NCBI RefSeq assembly: GCF_000381085.1
Contig: NZ_KB905900.1
Location: forward strand, 118,744-182,743
Origin: Thiomicrorhabdus arctica DSM 13458
Lineage (GTDB): Bacteria > Pseudomonadota > Gammaproteobacteria > Thiomicrospirales > Thiomicrospiraceae
Length of the DNA stretch: 64,000 nucleotides
Reading direction: 5' to 3'
Position numbers and translations under genes: made by a program. Below the pieces are notes generated by a model. That model saw only the letters and a list, made by a program, of their open reading frames with translations. It was not told where the DNA came from and did no database searches. Each line of letters begins with the position of its first letter. The first letter of the stretch is position 1. Shown in pieces: positions 42,735 to 51,449 of this stretch.

Positions 42735-43034
42735 AACATGTCTCTTTTTAATGAACATCATCTTAGATGTAGTTAAAGTGACCGTACGCCACAAAATAGA
42801 CTCATGATTATAACACGGAACTTTAAGGCCTATTTTAGGCAGAGGTTCTCCGATGCGGCAAGACTCCACGGCTAGTTTTTTTTGATGCCGAAAAACCCAA
42901 CGATTGAAGAATATCAATGTGAATAGTTGCTCATTTTTACTCGCTTTTCCAAAGTAAATTTATCAAAAAAATACTGAAAATAAGCTAAAAACATAGCATT
43001 TACATGACTCTACAAATGCTCTTTTTTGACCATA

Positions 43035-44105
43035 TTAAGCTTCAGTCGTCGGTAAGGATTTGATGTACAAATCATGCTTGCTATAAGGTATTTCAACGCC
43101 TTCTATTGCAAAACGTTTGTAAATGCTAGAGTTTAAGCTATCCCTCACCCGTCCCCTAATTTCAGGATCATCAATCCAGACCAGTAATTCTAACTCTAGA
43201 CCAGAAGCCCCAAAGCTACGGAAGCGGACTCTTGGCTCAGGATCATCACAAATTTGCGATTCCTTAACCGCTTCGTCCATTAAAAGCGCTTTCACCTGAT
43301 CAATATCCGAGCCATAGGCCACACTGACTGCAATCCGCGTTCTCGACTTAATATGCCGCCCAGAAGATTCATTGACGATTTTACCGTTAGCAATAATGGC
43401 ATTAGGAATATTAATTTCAAGATCATCTCGCGTTAAGATACGAGTCGAACGCAAGCCAATATGCGTGACCTTGCCACGTTCTCCGGAATCGATCACGATA
43501 TAGTCATTAATTTTATAGGGCGAATCCGCCAAGATAAACACGCCTGAAAGTAAGTTTGCAATCGAATCCTTGGCGGCAAAACCAATCGCAATACCAATGA
43601 TACCCGCCGATGCTAACCATGCGGTCATATCGATATTCCAGGTAATAAAGAGTAGATACAATATGACAAGAATAATCAGTACAGCTGAAACGTTGTCTAA
43701 CAACGGCAGGGTTTGCGGACGGATCAATGAACCTTCAATATACTGTTGGCTGAGATTTTTAAGACTGTATTGAGAAGCTCTATATAAAAATTGTCCCCAA
43801 ACAATGATATTAATCGTTGTAACCAGACCTGGTAGGCTGTGTTCTAAGGTGTTAGGCAAGTCCCAAGATCCTAAAACGGTATTCACTCCGATTAAAATAA
43901 TGGTGGCACTGATTGGAAATCGAATCGTATTTAAACTAAATGCCAGTGCGACCCTTCTTCTTTTATGGGCCCAAACCAACGGAATCCACTTGATTGAATA
44001 ATTTACGATCACCGCAATCATTAAAGCCAAACTTAAGGTCGTGAAAGCAGCAATCATTGGGTTATCTGAGTAAAAGAGCGCTTCTAACTGAAAAGAATCT
44101 ATCAT
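43035..44105 (-). CDS. MscS-family mechanosensitive channel
   Basis: A 356-residue inner-membrane channel with about four N-terminal helices and the MscS pore-lining helix plus beta domain (WLASAGIIGIAIGFAAKDSIANLLSGVFILADSPYKINDYIVIDSGERGKV). It opens on membrane tension to release solutes under hypo-osmotic shock. It is the last gene of an operon headed by an ECF sigma factor; the gap to the upstream channel gene is 11 bases. Confidence 0.9.
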   Translation of the reverse strand: MIDSFQLEALFYSDNPMIAAFTTLSLALMIAVIVNYSIKWIPLVWAHKRRRVALAFSLNTIRFPISATIILIGVNTVLGSWDLPNTLEHSLPGLVTTINIIVWGQFLYRASQYSLKNLSQQYIEGSLIRPQTLPLLDNVSAVLIILVILYLLFITWNIDMTAWLASAGIIGIAIGFAAKDSIANLLSGVFILADSPYKINDYIVIDSGERGKVTHIGLRSTRILTRDDLEINIPNAIIANGKIVNESSGRHIKSRTRIAVSVAYGSDIDQVKALLMDEAVKESQICDDPEPRVRFRSFGASGLELELLVWIDDPEIRGRVRDSLNSSIYKRFAIEGVEIPYSKHDLYIKSLPTTEA

Positions 44106-44116
44106 CGGATAAATTC

Positions 44117-44950
44117 CTATTTGGTGACGGGATGAATCAGTAAAACGGAGTCTTGCAATTGATCATTAGGAATCACCATTTTGCCAGCCTCAGTTTCAAT
44201 CACGACACTGTCGGCATTAAAAGCGAGTACTTTCCCTGTTGTGCCTGCAAACGTAATAGTTTGATTAATGTTAATCTGATCTTTTAGATAATAACCCGCC
44301 AACAGTTTTTGTACTTGGTGTCGACTTCCCAGTCCAGCGGATAGGGTAATGGCCACCGCAAAAGCACCGAAACTAATTAATACCACCATCTGTATTAAGT
44401 AGGTATCAATCGACAATTGCTCTATTGCCGTTAAAACAATGACCACTGCAAACAGACCGTAGACAAAGTTTGCAATGAGACGGCTCACCGAAGGAATGAT
44501 ATGCATAAGCGCAGATTTTGTCGCGATGCGAGCAAAGTGAGCAATTAAAAACCCGACCACAAGAATAACAATTGCGGCCATTACGCTGGGGATATATAAA
44601 GCAATTCTGGTCAACGCTTCACTAAACCCCGTTAAGCCAATGTAGTCTGCCGTAGTTATAAAGCTGAAAAATAGAATCAGCCAAAAGAAGAGCATGGCAA
44701 CGAGCATCGATGGTGTTTGTTTGATTGAGATCGCTTTCAGCTTGCCACTTAACCCTATACGATCTGCGGCACAATCTAGCTTCAATTTCTTTAAAATTTT
44801 GAAGGTTAATTTTTTAACAACAAAAGCGACCACCAGTCCTATCAGCAACATACTCAATGCAACCATCAGGTCGGGTGCAACATTATAAAACCCTTCCACA
44901 AAACCATCCCAAGTAAATCTTAATTTGTCTTTCACGTGATTAATTTCCAT
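44117..44950 (-). CDS. MscS-like channel with TM-helix repeats
   Basis: A 277-residue membrane protein with several helices of the MscS-associated TM_helix type (PDLMVALSMLLIGLVVAFVVKK, PSVMAAIVILVVGFLIAHFARIATK) and a short MscS-like beta domain (INQTITFAGTTGKVLAFNADSVVIET ... IPNDQLQ). It is a relative of MscS proteins but lacks their long C-terminal cage. Its start overlaps the small membrane protein gene by 11 bases. It may pair with the channel downstream. Confidence 0.82.
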   Translation of the reverse strand: MEINHVKDKLRFTWDGFVEGFYNVAPDLMVALSMLLIGLVVAFVVKKLTFKILKKLKLDCAADRIGLSGKLKAISIKQTPSMLVAMLFFWLILFFSFITTADYIGLTGFSEALTRIALYIPSVMAAIVILVVGFLIAHFARIATKSALMHIIPSVSRLIANFVYGLFAVVIVLTAIEQLSIDTYLIQMVVLISFGAFAVAITLSAGLGSRHQVQKLLAGYYLKDQININQTITFAGTTGKVLAFNADSVVIETEAGKMVIPNDQLQDSVLLIHPVTK

Positions 44951-45170
44951 TTTTAGGATCCTTATCTGGCTTCACTACAGTTGATAATATATTGATGAAT
45001 ACGCCTGGTAAAACCGTAAGATAGAGGCTAACGAGGGCTTGTAAAGTAACCAACCAGCGAACGCCTTGCATAATTCCTTGCTGACGTGATTCACTTGTTT
45101 TGTGGAGTTCGTTTTCTAAACTTAACAGCGACGTTAACTTGGCGTCTTGAGCCTTGGATGAGTTTGTCAT
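44940..45170 (-). CDS. Small membrane protein, possible anti-sigma factor
   Basis: A 76-residue protein with a polar N terminus (about 35 residues) and one or two hydrophobic stretches (WLVTLQALVSLYLTVLPGVFINILSTVV). It overlaps the ECF sigma gene by four bases (ATGA) and the MscS-like gene by 11, so all are translationally coupled. The position and layout suggest a membrane anti-sigma factor for the upstream sigma; no sequence family is recognised, and it lacks a zinc-binding ASD motif. Confidence 0.6.
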   Translation of the reverse strand: MTNSSKAQDAKLTSLLSLENELHKTSESRQQGIMQGVRWLVTLQALVSLYLTVLPGVFINILSTVVKPDKDPKNGN

Positions 45171-45715
45171 TTACAAAATGCCTGATAATATGTTTTAAAG
45201 GATTCTATCGAGCGATACAGTCGCATTTTTGCCGCACTCAACTTAATGTTTAATATCTCAGCGATTTCTTGTATCGATAACTCGGCATTAAAACGCATAG
45301 ACATTATAGCCCGCTCTTGTTGTTCTTGCTGTTCAAGGCAGTATTGAATACAATCCGCTTCGTCAGCACAATCAGGCTGAACCGATACCTGTAAATCATC
45401 TAACCAATCATCTAAAGATTCGTAATTGAGGCCTTTTTTCTTGTACTGAGTATGGCAATGATTCAAAGCAATACGGTATAACCAGGTAGAAAATTGTGCC
45501 TCTCCTCTAAACGTTTTTATCTGTTGAAAAATTTTTAGAAAAGTTTCTTGAGATACATCTCTTGCAAGGCTATCATCCCCAAGATATCGGTAACAGAGGG
45601 CATAAACCTTCTGTTCATGTCGTTTTACCAGGCTTTCAAATGCCATTGTCGTGTGTGGATGCCCTTTTTGGACTTGTTTAACTAACTCAAGGTCCGTTAC
45701 TGTTTTGTCTATCAT
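45167..45715 (-). CDS. ECF-type RNA polymerase sigma factor
   Basis: A 182-residue extracytoplasmic-function sigma factor: region 2 (LARDVSQETFLKIFQQIKTFRGEAQFSTWLYRIALNHC) and region 4 (RFNAELSIQEIAEILNIKLSAAKMRLYRSIESFK). It heads an operon with a small membrane protein and two mechanosensitive channels, so it likely reports osmotic or envelope stress. It is near the RpoE-like ECF groups but shows no DegS/RseA partner. I could not find a convincing self-promoter with the usual AAC/CGTC spacing. Confidence 0.88.
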   Translation of the reverse strand: MIDKTVTDLELVKQVQKGHPHTTMAFESLVKRHEQKVYALCYRYLGDDSLARDVSQETFLKIFQQIKTFRGEAQFSTWLYRIALNHCHTQYKKKGLNYESLDDWLDDLQVSVQPDCADEADCIQYCLEQQEQQERAIMSMRFNAELSIQEIAEILNIKLSAAKMRLYRSIESFKTYYQAFCK

Positions 45716-45894
45716 TTAAACCTTTTAGAGTGTACTTTTAATAAAAAGGTCACAACAATAGTGACTTTTTGAACCTACAACGTCTCAAATAGGTATATTG
45801 GTAATCGTGCGACACGCCTAATTTACCAAATTAACCTAAATTGGGATCTTTGCACAATGTCTCAACTTATTATTTTAGTTTAAAGGAACTTCAC

Positions 45895-47253
45895 ATGGAA
45901 AGCAGTACAAGTTTAATCATCATCGTGCTTTTGCTCGTCGCCAATGGCTTTTTCGTTGCGGCTGAGTTTGCACTGGTTAAAATTCGCATGTCCAAAGTTG
46001 AAACCTTAGCAAAAGAAGACGGTTTAAATGCCAAGTTACTGTTAACGATTAAACACAATCTTGAACCCTATTTGGCGGCATGCCAACTCGGCATTACCAT
46101 GGCCTCACTTGGGTTAGGTTGGGTAGGTGAACCTGCTGTCGCCAAGCTACTTGAACCTCTATTCCATTCTATAGGCATCTCTGAAGAAGCTCTACACATT
46201 ACCGCCTTTATTGTCGGTTTTGTCATCTTCTCCTCCTTGCACATCGTGATTGGTGAACAAGTACCGAAGACCTATGCCATTCGCAAGCCTGAACCCGTTT
46301 CTTTATGGATAGCCATCCCTTTACATGGTTTCTATCTTTTAAGCTATCCGCTCACTAAAGCTTTAAACTGGGCCGCTTCTGCCATTCTAAAACAACTTGG
46401 GGTTAAGGAAGCGTCCCATGATGAGATTTTCAGTGTTGAAGAGATCAGCGATTTAATTGATGCCTCTTCAGAGCATGGCGAAATGGATAACTCTAAAGCC
46501 GGCATGATCCAAAATATGTTTGCATTCGACACCCGTATTGCCCGCGACATTATGGTGTCACGTAACAAGGTGGATTGCATTGATATCAACGCTCCTTGGG
46601 TAGAAACCATCGATATCATTAAACGACTTGGACATTCACGTTATCCGCTCATTGAAGGCTCTTTAGACAATGTAATTGGCTTTTTACTGCTCAAAGATTT
46701 AACGCTTAAAATATTAAATGATGAAATCGTCAGCTCAGAATCATTAAGGGAAATGGCTCGCCCTGCCGGGATTATGCCTGAAGTGATGGGATTACAAAAA
46801 GCATTTGATGAAATGCGCATGACGCGTAACCATATCTCTTTTGTCATTGATGAGCATGGAGCCTTTGCCGGCATTATCACGATGGAAGACCTTATTGAAG
46901 AGATTGTGGGTGAAATTGCAGATGAACTGGATGAAGACGAAGCGGCTATACAAGAAGCGCAAGATGCCATTGATATCTACCAAGGTTTTGAAGTTAATGG
47001 CCTGATGGCCTTGCATGATTTTGAAAAACTCACCCATATCAAATTTTTAGAATCCATGGATGTCAGCACCCTATCAGGGTTGATTATGATGCGACTGAAT
47101 GGTCTTCCTGAAAAAGGCGACAGTGTTGAGCATGAAGGATGGGTCTTTAAAGTGACGACAATTCATCACCATCGACCAGAAACGGTGTTCGTACAACGTC
47201 TGAAAGAAACCTTTGAAATGGTCGATTCTGAAGCCTTAGCCGATAAAGAATAA
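45895..47253 (+). CDS. CNNM/CorC-family hemolysin-like transporter
   Basis: A 452-residue membrane protein with a DUF21/CNNM transmembrane domain (about 5-190, LLVANGFFVAAEFALVKIRMSKVETLA), two CBS domains (about 210-330) and a C-terminal CorC_HlyC domain. The family is linked to Mg2+/Co2+ efflux. AAGGA seven bases before 45895 fixes the start. mgtE follows 11 bases later, so efflux and uptake genes for magnesium are probably cotranscribed. Confidence 0.9.
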   Translation: MESSTSLIIIVLLLVANGFFVAAEFALVKIRMSKVETLAKEDGLNAKLLLTIKHNLEPYLAACQLGITMASLGLGWVGEPAVAKLLEPLFHSIGISEEALHITAFIVGFVIFSSLHIVIGEQVPKTYAIRKPEPVSLWIAIPLHGFYLLSYPLTKALNWAASAILKQLGVKEASHDEIFSVEEISDLIDASSEHGEMDNSKAGMIQNMFAFDTRIARDIMVSRNKVDCIDINAPWVETIDIIKRLGHSRYPLIEGSLDNVIGFLLLKDLTLKILNDEIVSSESLREMARPAGIMPEVMGLQKAFDEMRMTRNHISFVIDEHGAFAGIITMEDLIEEIVGEIADELDEDEAAIQEAQDAIDIYQGFEVNGLMALHDFEKLTHIKFLESMDVSTLSGLIMMRLNGLPEKGDSVEHEGWVFKVTTIHHHRPETVFVQRLKETFEMVDSEALADKE

Positions 47254-47264
47254 AGAGAAATTCT

Positions 47265-48626
47265 ATGAGTCAAAATGAAGAAAACATGCAGTCTTCAGAA
47301 GAGAAGTTGCTTCATCTGCAAGCTCTAATTGAGCAAGATAATCAGGCTTTGGTTTGTGAGTTTCTCTCCCATCAAATCGACAGTGAAATTGCATTATTAC
47401 TCGAATCCTTCCCACCCTATAATCGTGAAAAGATTTGGCAGTGTGTCCCTGAGGACATTAGGGGTGAAGTACTGGTCGAGGTTAATGAGGAAGTCCGTAC
47501 TAGCTTAATGTCGGAAATGCAGTCTGCAGAAGTCTCTGAACTGACAAAAGATTTAGCCGCTCAGGACATTGCAGAAATCTTGGATACGGTGCATGACTCC
47601 GTTAAAGAAGAAGTCATTGGTAACTTAGACGAGAGCACACGTGAATACGTGCAGACGTTACACGCCTATGAAGAAGATGCTGTCGGTCGCTACATGGATC
47701 CCGAGACCGTTAATGTCAAAGAAGATGTCACGTTAGAAACAGTACAACGCTTCATTCGCATTAAACACTTACTGGATGAACAAACCCAAGAAGTTATGGT
47801 CACAGATAAAGATAACCGTCTGACTGGTTCTTTAAGCTTGGTTGATTTGGTCAAACAAAACCAAGACGCTTTAGTCTCCGAGTTCATGCATCAGTCGGTG
47901 ACCCTATTGGATGAAATGAATATTCATGATGCGGCGGCCATTTTACGTTCTAAAGGTTTGCATTTTGCTCCAGTGATTAATGGGTGCAACCTACTCGTGG
48001 GTCAGTTAAATATTGAAGACATCATGGAAATTACCCGTGAAGACTCTGATAATACGCTGATGAGTATGTCAGGGGTAAGTGATGATGTAGAACTGTTTGC
48101 ACCGATTATGACCAGTGCTAAAAGTCGTGGTATTTGGCTTGGTATCAATTTAGCTACGGCCTTTTTAGCGGCGTATGTGATTGGCCAATTTGAGGCTGTA
48201 TTATCACAAGTTGTGGCCTTAGCGGTATTAATGCCTGTCGTCGCCAGCATGGGCGGCATTGCGGGTAGCCAGACCCTAACCATTGTCATCCGTGGACTCG
48301 CCATGGGGCAAATTGGGGGTAATAACCGTTGGTGGTTATTCAATAAAGAAGTATGGGTAGGTTTCATGAATGGTCTGGTCTGGGCACTTGTTGTTGGCTT
48401 GATTGCCCACTTATGGTTCAATGACTTAATGATCAGTATCGTGATCACCTTAGCGATTCTAATCAATATGACGATTGCGAACATGGCTGGCATTGCCGTA
48501 CCGTTAGTTCTCAAAAAAATGGATATTGACCCGGCACTGTCAGGAGCGGTTATTTTAACCACTGTCACCGATGTGGTTGGCTTTATGTCCTTCTTAGGAT
48601 TGGCAACATTGCTAATTTTAACTTAA
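47265..48626 (+). CDS. mgtE: Magnesium transporter MgtE
   Basis: A 453-residue MgtE: N-terminal superhelical domain, two CBS domains (about 135-255, AVGRYMDPETVNVKEDVTLETV) and a five-helix membrane domain with the selectivity region PVVASMGGIAGSQTLTIVIRGLA. It gates Mg2+ uptake in response to cytosolic Mg2+. It is 11 bases behind the CNNM gene. Confidence 0.94.
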   Translation: MSQNEENMQSSEEKLLHLQALIEQDNQALVCEFLSHQIDSEIALLLESFPPYNREKIWQCVPEDIRGEVLVEVNEEVRTSLMSEMQSAEVSELTKDLAAQDIAEILDTVHDSVKEEVIGNLDESTREYVQTLHAYEEDAVGRYMDPETVNVKEDVTLETVQRFIRIKHLLDEQTQEVMVTDKDNRLTGSLSLVDLVKQNQDALVSEFMHQSVTLLDEMNIHDAAAILRSKGLHFAPVINGCNLLVGQLNIEDIMEITREDSDNTLMSMSGVSDDVELFAPIMTSAKSRGIWLGINLATAFLAAYVIGQFEAVLSQVVALAVLMPVVASMGGIAGSQTLTIVIRGLAMGQIGGNNRWWLFNKEVWVGFMNGLVWALVVGLIAHLWFNDLMISIVITLAILINMTIANMAGIAVPLVLKKMDIDPALSGAVILTTVTDVVGFMSFLGLATLLILT

Positions 48627-48647
48627 CTTTAAACAGAAAGAGCCATT

Positions 48648-49076
48648 ATGAAAAAATTGGTGGGTTGGAGAGAGTGGATTGGATTACCTGAAATAGGCAT
48701 TCCAATCATGCAATGTAAAGTCGATACGGGTGCCAAAAATTCCGCATTACATGCATTTAAGGTAGATGCTTTTGAAAGCGGTGGACTAGAGTGGGTGCGT
48801 TTTTCAGTCCATGTTGATGAAACGGATTTAAGCAAAATCCAACTTTGCGAAGCTAGAGTGATGGATAAGCGATTAGTAACGGACTCCAGTGGGAATGTTT
48901 CTGAACGATTTTTTATCGAAACCATACTGGAGATTGGCGAAAGTCACTATCCAATACAAGTGTCACTGACAGATCGTGACACCATGAAATTTAATATGCT
49001 ATTAGGTCGAACTGCTTTAAGAAAAGGGCATTTCATTGTCGACCCCGGCAAATCTTATTTACAAGGAAAGAAATAA
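48648..49076 (+). CDS. RimB-like retropepsin-fold (Zn_protease) protein
   Basis: A 142-residue protein of the PF05618 family, related to retropepsins through the [11 protein letters not shown] motif (about 26-36) and the LLGRTAL strand (about 123-129). Its members are encoded beside rimK and in pseudomonads (RimB) regulate it or trim its product. Its stop overlaps the rimK start (TAATG). The older name ATP-dependent zinc protease is historical. Confidence 0.86.
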   Translation: MKKLVGWREWIGLPEIGIPIMQCKVDTGAKNSALHAFKVDAFESGGLEWVRFSVHVDETDLSKIQLCEARVMDKRLVTDSSGNVSERFFIETILEIGESHYPIQVSLTDRDTMKFNMLLGRTALRKGHFIVDPGKSYLQGKK

Positions 49077-49981
49077 TGAAAATTGCAATTTTATCGCGTG
49101 GACCTAAACTTTATTCAACCCGTCGATTAGTCGAAGCCGCTGAAGCGCGTGGACACGAAGTCCGTGTCATTGATGCCTTACGTTGTTATATGAATATTAA
49201 CTCAGTACACCCTACCATTCACTATAAAGGTGAAGTATTGTCGGGCTTTGATGCTGTCATTCCACGCATTGGCGCTTCTGTCACATTTTATGGTACGGCC
49301 GTCTTACGTCAGTTTGAAATGATGGGCGTCTACCCTTTAAACGAGTCTGTTTCCATCTCGCGTTCACGTGATAAGCTGAGAAGTTTGCAGTTATTGTCTC
49401 GCAGAGGCATCGGCTTGCCCGTCACCGGTTTTGCACACTCTCCCGATGATGTCGATGACCTTCTGGCAACAGTCGGTGGTGCACCAGTCGTTATTAAACT
49501 GCTTGAAGGAACTCAAGGGGTCGGTGTGGTTTTAGCGGAAACACACGCTGCCGCTTCCAGTGTTATTCAGGCCTTTAACGGTTTGAAGGCCAATATTTTG
49601 GTCCAAGAATTTATCAAAGAAGCTGGCGGTGCCGACATCCGTTGTTTCATCGTCGGTGGCAAGGTCATTGCAGCCATAAAACGTCAAGGTAAAGAGGGCG
49701 AGTTCCGTTCTAACCTTCACCAAGGTGGCTCAGCTTCATTGGTGAAGATTACAGCGGCTGAAAGAGCAACCGCAATCAATGCTGCAAAAGCCATGGGACT
49801 GAATGTCTGTGGTGTGGATTTACTACGTTCGAATCACGGGCCTGTGGTCATGGAAGTCAACTCTTCACCTGGCTTAGAAGGTATCGAAGGTGCCACCCAA
49901 AAAGATATCGCAGGCATGGTCATTGACTTTATTGAAAAGAATGCCAAACCCAATAACACACGTACTAAAGGCAAAGGTTAG
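49076..49981 (+). CDS. rimK: Ribosomal S6 modification-type ATP-grasp ligase RimK
   Basis: A 301-residue ATP-grasp alpha-L-glutamate ligase: [30 protein letters not shown] at the N terminus, the ATP site [19 protein letters not shown], and the metal site [28 protein letters not shown] ... [14 protein letters not shown]. It adds glutamates to the C terminus of protein S6 in E. coli, or makes polyglutamate; the partner here may differ. Translationally coupled to the protease-like gene. Confidence 0.94.
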   Translation: MKIAILSRGPKLYSTRRLVEAAEARGHEVRVIDALRCYMNINSVHPTIHYKGEVLSGFDAVIPRIGASVTFYGTAVLRQFEMMGVYPLNESVSISRSRDKLRSLQLLSRRGIGLPVTGFAHSPDDVDDLLATVGGAPVVIKLLEGTQGVGVVLAETHAAASSVIQAFNGLKANILVQEFIKEAGGADIRCFIVGGKVIAAIKRQGKEGEFRSNLHQGGSASLVKITAAERATAINAAKAMGLNVCGVDLLRSNHGPVVMEVNSSPGLEGIEGATQKDIAGMVIDFIEKNAKPNNTRTKGKG

Positions 49982-50003
49982 GAAAGGGCTGCGGAGATAT
50001 TTT

Positions 50004-51068
50004 ATGGACACAAAAAACAAGTCCATTACGATCGGTGGCATAACGATTTTGCCAGGTGAACGTAAGACAGTCGATTTAGTGGTGGGAAAGCTATATACCC
50101 ACAGTGAACTCACCATGCCTGTACAGGTATTGTGTGGCAAGCAAGCTGGCCCAGTGTTATTTGTCAGTGCAGCCATTCATGGTGATGAACTGAATGGCGT
50201 CGAGATTATTCGCCGTTTACTCAAAGTGAAAACGTTAAGCCGTCTCAAAGGCACCTTGATTGCCGTACCCATTGTGAATCTACATGGCTTTATCAATCAC
50301 ACTCGTTACTTACCGGATAGACGCGATTTGAATCGTAGCTTTCCAGGCTCAGAAAAAGGCTCCATTGCCGGTCGAATGGCCCACCTCTTCTTAAATCAAG
50401 TGGTGAAAAAATCCACCCATGGAATCGATCTCCATACGGGTGCTATTAACCGTTCTAATTTGCCACAAATTCGCGCTAATCTAGATGATGAAGTGACCAT
50501 GAGTTTAGCCGAAGCCTTTGCGGCACCGTTAATGCTAAATTCAGATTTAAGAGACGGCTCCTTACGTGCGGCCGCTGTTAAACGTAACATACCCGTTCTC
50601 CTTTACGAAGCTGGAGAAGCGTTACGATTTGATGAAACCGCTATTCGAGCAGGTGTACGCGGCATCATTAACGTCATGCGTAAGCTAGAGATGTTGCCCA
50701 AATCACGTAAATTGGTCGCGAACACTAAACCACCTGTCATTGCGCGTTCCAGTGCTTGGATTCGAGCACCTCACAGTGGCATCTTTCGTTCGGTGGTTCA
50801 GGATGGTGCGCGAGTCATTGCTGATATCACCCTGATGGGCGTAGTTTCAGACCCATTTGGAGAGAGTGAGATGAAAGTCTACTCCTCAGCCAATGGCATC
50901 GTGATAGGACAGATGAAAATGCCCTTAGTCAATGAAGGTGAAGCACTTTTCCATATCGCTCAATTCGAGCGTAGCTCGGTTGCGGCAACGTCAGTATATG
51001 ATTTTAATGAAGAGATGTCGGACGACAGTACTTTACCCTATCCGACTGAAGATATTCCAACCTATTAA
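50004..51068 (+). CDS. Succinylglutamate desuccinylase/aspartoacylase-family hydrolase
   Basis: A 354-residue zinc hydrolase: zinc ligands in AAIHGDELNGVE (H, E) and GIDLHTG (H), DLNRSFPG for substrate carboxylate binding, and a C-terminal beta-barrel. The family removes acyl groups or cleaves amide bonds of acidic amino acids. The start at 50004 (MDTKNKS) has GGAG upstream, and the longer frame from 49890 overlaps rimK. Adjacent to rimK in many gammaproteobacteria; it may process glutamate-containing peptides. Confidence 0.85.
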   Translation: MDTKNKSITIGGITILPGERKTVDLVVGKLYTHSELTMPVQVLCGKQAGPVLFVSAAIHGDELNGVEIIRRLLKVKTLSRLKGTLIAVPIVNLHGFINHTRYLPDRRDLNRSFPGSEKGSIAGRMAHLFLNQVVKKSTHGIDLHTGAINRSNLPQIRANLDDEVTMSLAEAFAAPLMLNSDLRDGSLRAAAVKRNIPVLLYEAGEALRFDETAIRAGVRGIINVMRKLEMLPKSRKLVANTKPPVIARSSAWIRAPHSGIFRSVVQDGARVIADITLMGVVSDPFGESEMKVYSSANGIVIGQMKMPLVNEGEALFHIAQFERSSVAATSVYDFNEEMSDDSTLPYPTEDIPTY

Positions 51069-51442
51069 CGTTGTCCGAGTCATACGCCACTAAAAAACAC
51101 TATATAACACTTGGCTGAGGAAACTCAGCCGAGTCGTCGCTTCCCCCCGTATACGAACGCTATTTTTTATATTCAAGAGCGTTCATCTAATCAAGTGTAT
51201 TCATCCTGATTTACGTTATATTTATCTATTGCAAACCCTTATTTTCAGGTAAACTTCAATTTTTAGAGCGCTCAAAATTGCTGAGAGAAACGTATGGATA
51301 TTTTATTTTTAATGCACGCTTGGCAAGAATACACCGTCTGACGATACGGATTCGCTGATTAAAATCACCGATTTGATCGTAACCGTCACACATATTAAAA
51401 AACATCTACACTCTCGAAAATTCAGATTCTCTAAGGTCAATA
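51069..51442. other. Gap holding a hairpin and an ATP-grasp remnant
   Basis: About 370 bases. A GAAA-tetraloop hairpin (GGCTGAG/CTCAGCC, 51113-51130) follows the aspartoacylase gene, and a broken reading frame at 51294 looks like a gene remnant. Confidence 0.5.
51113..51130 (+). repeat. GNRA-tetraloop hairpin
   Basis: GGCTGAG-GAAA-CTCAGCC: seven perfect pairs closed by a GAAA tetraloop. No U-run follows, so it is more likely an RNA-stability element than a terminator. Confidence 0.55.
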
Positions 51443-51449
51443 ATGATGC
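51294..51449 (+). pseudogene. Remnant of a glutathione-synthetase-like ATP-grasp gene
   Basis: The frame at 51294 reads MDILFLMHAWQEYTV and stops; in the next frame SDDTDSLIKITDLI follows, then no recognisable sequence before the DUF1704 gene. The start and the DTDSLIKI segment look like the N terminus of the ATP-grasp enzymes usually encoded in RimK/DUF1704 loci. The rest of the gene is gone. Assignment rests on short segments and is tentative. Confidence 0.45.

Noticed and set aside
45743-45770. Hairpin with A/T arms between the ECF sigma and CNNM genes
   Set aside because: Looks like a terminator but sits between divergent starts and has a bulge; a role could not be assigned.
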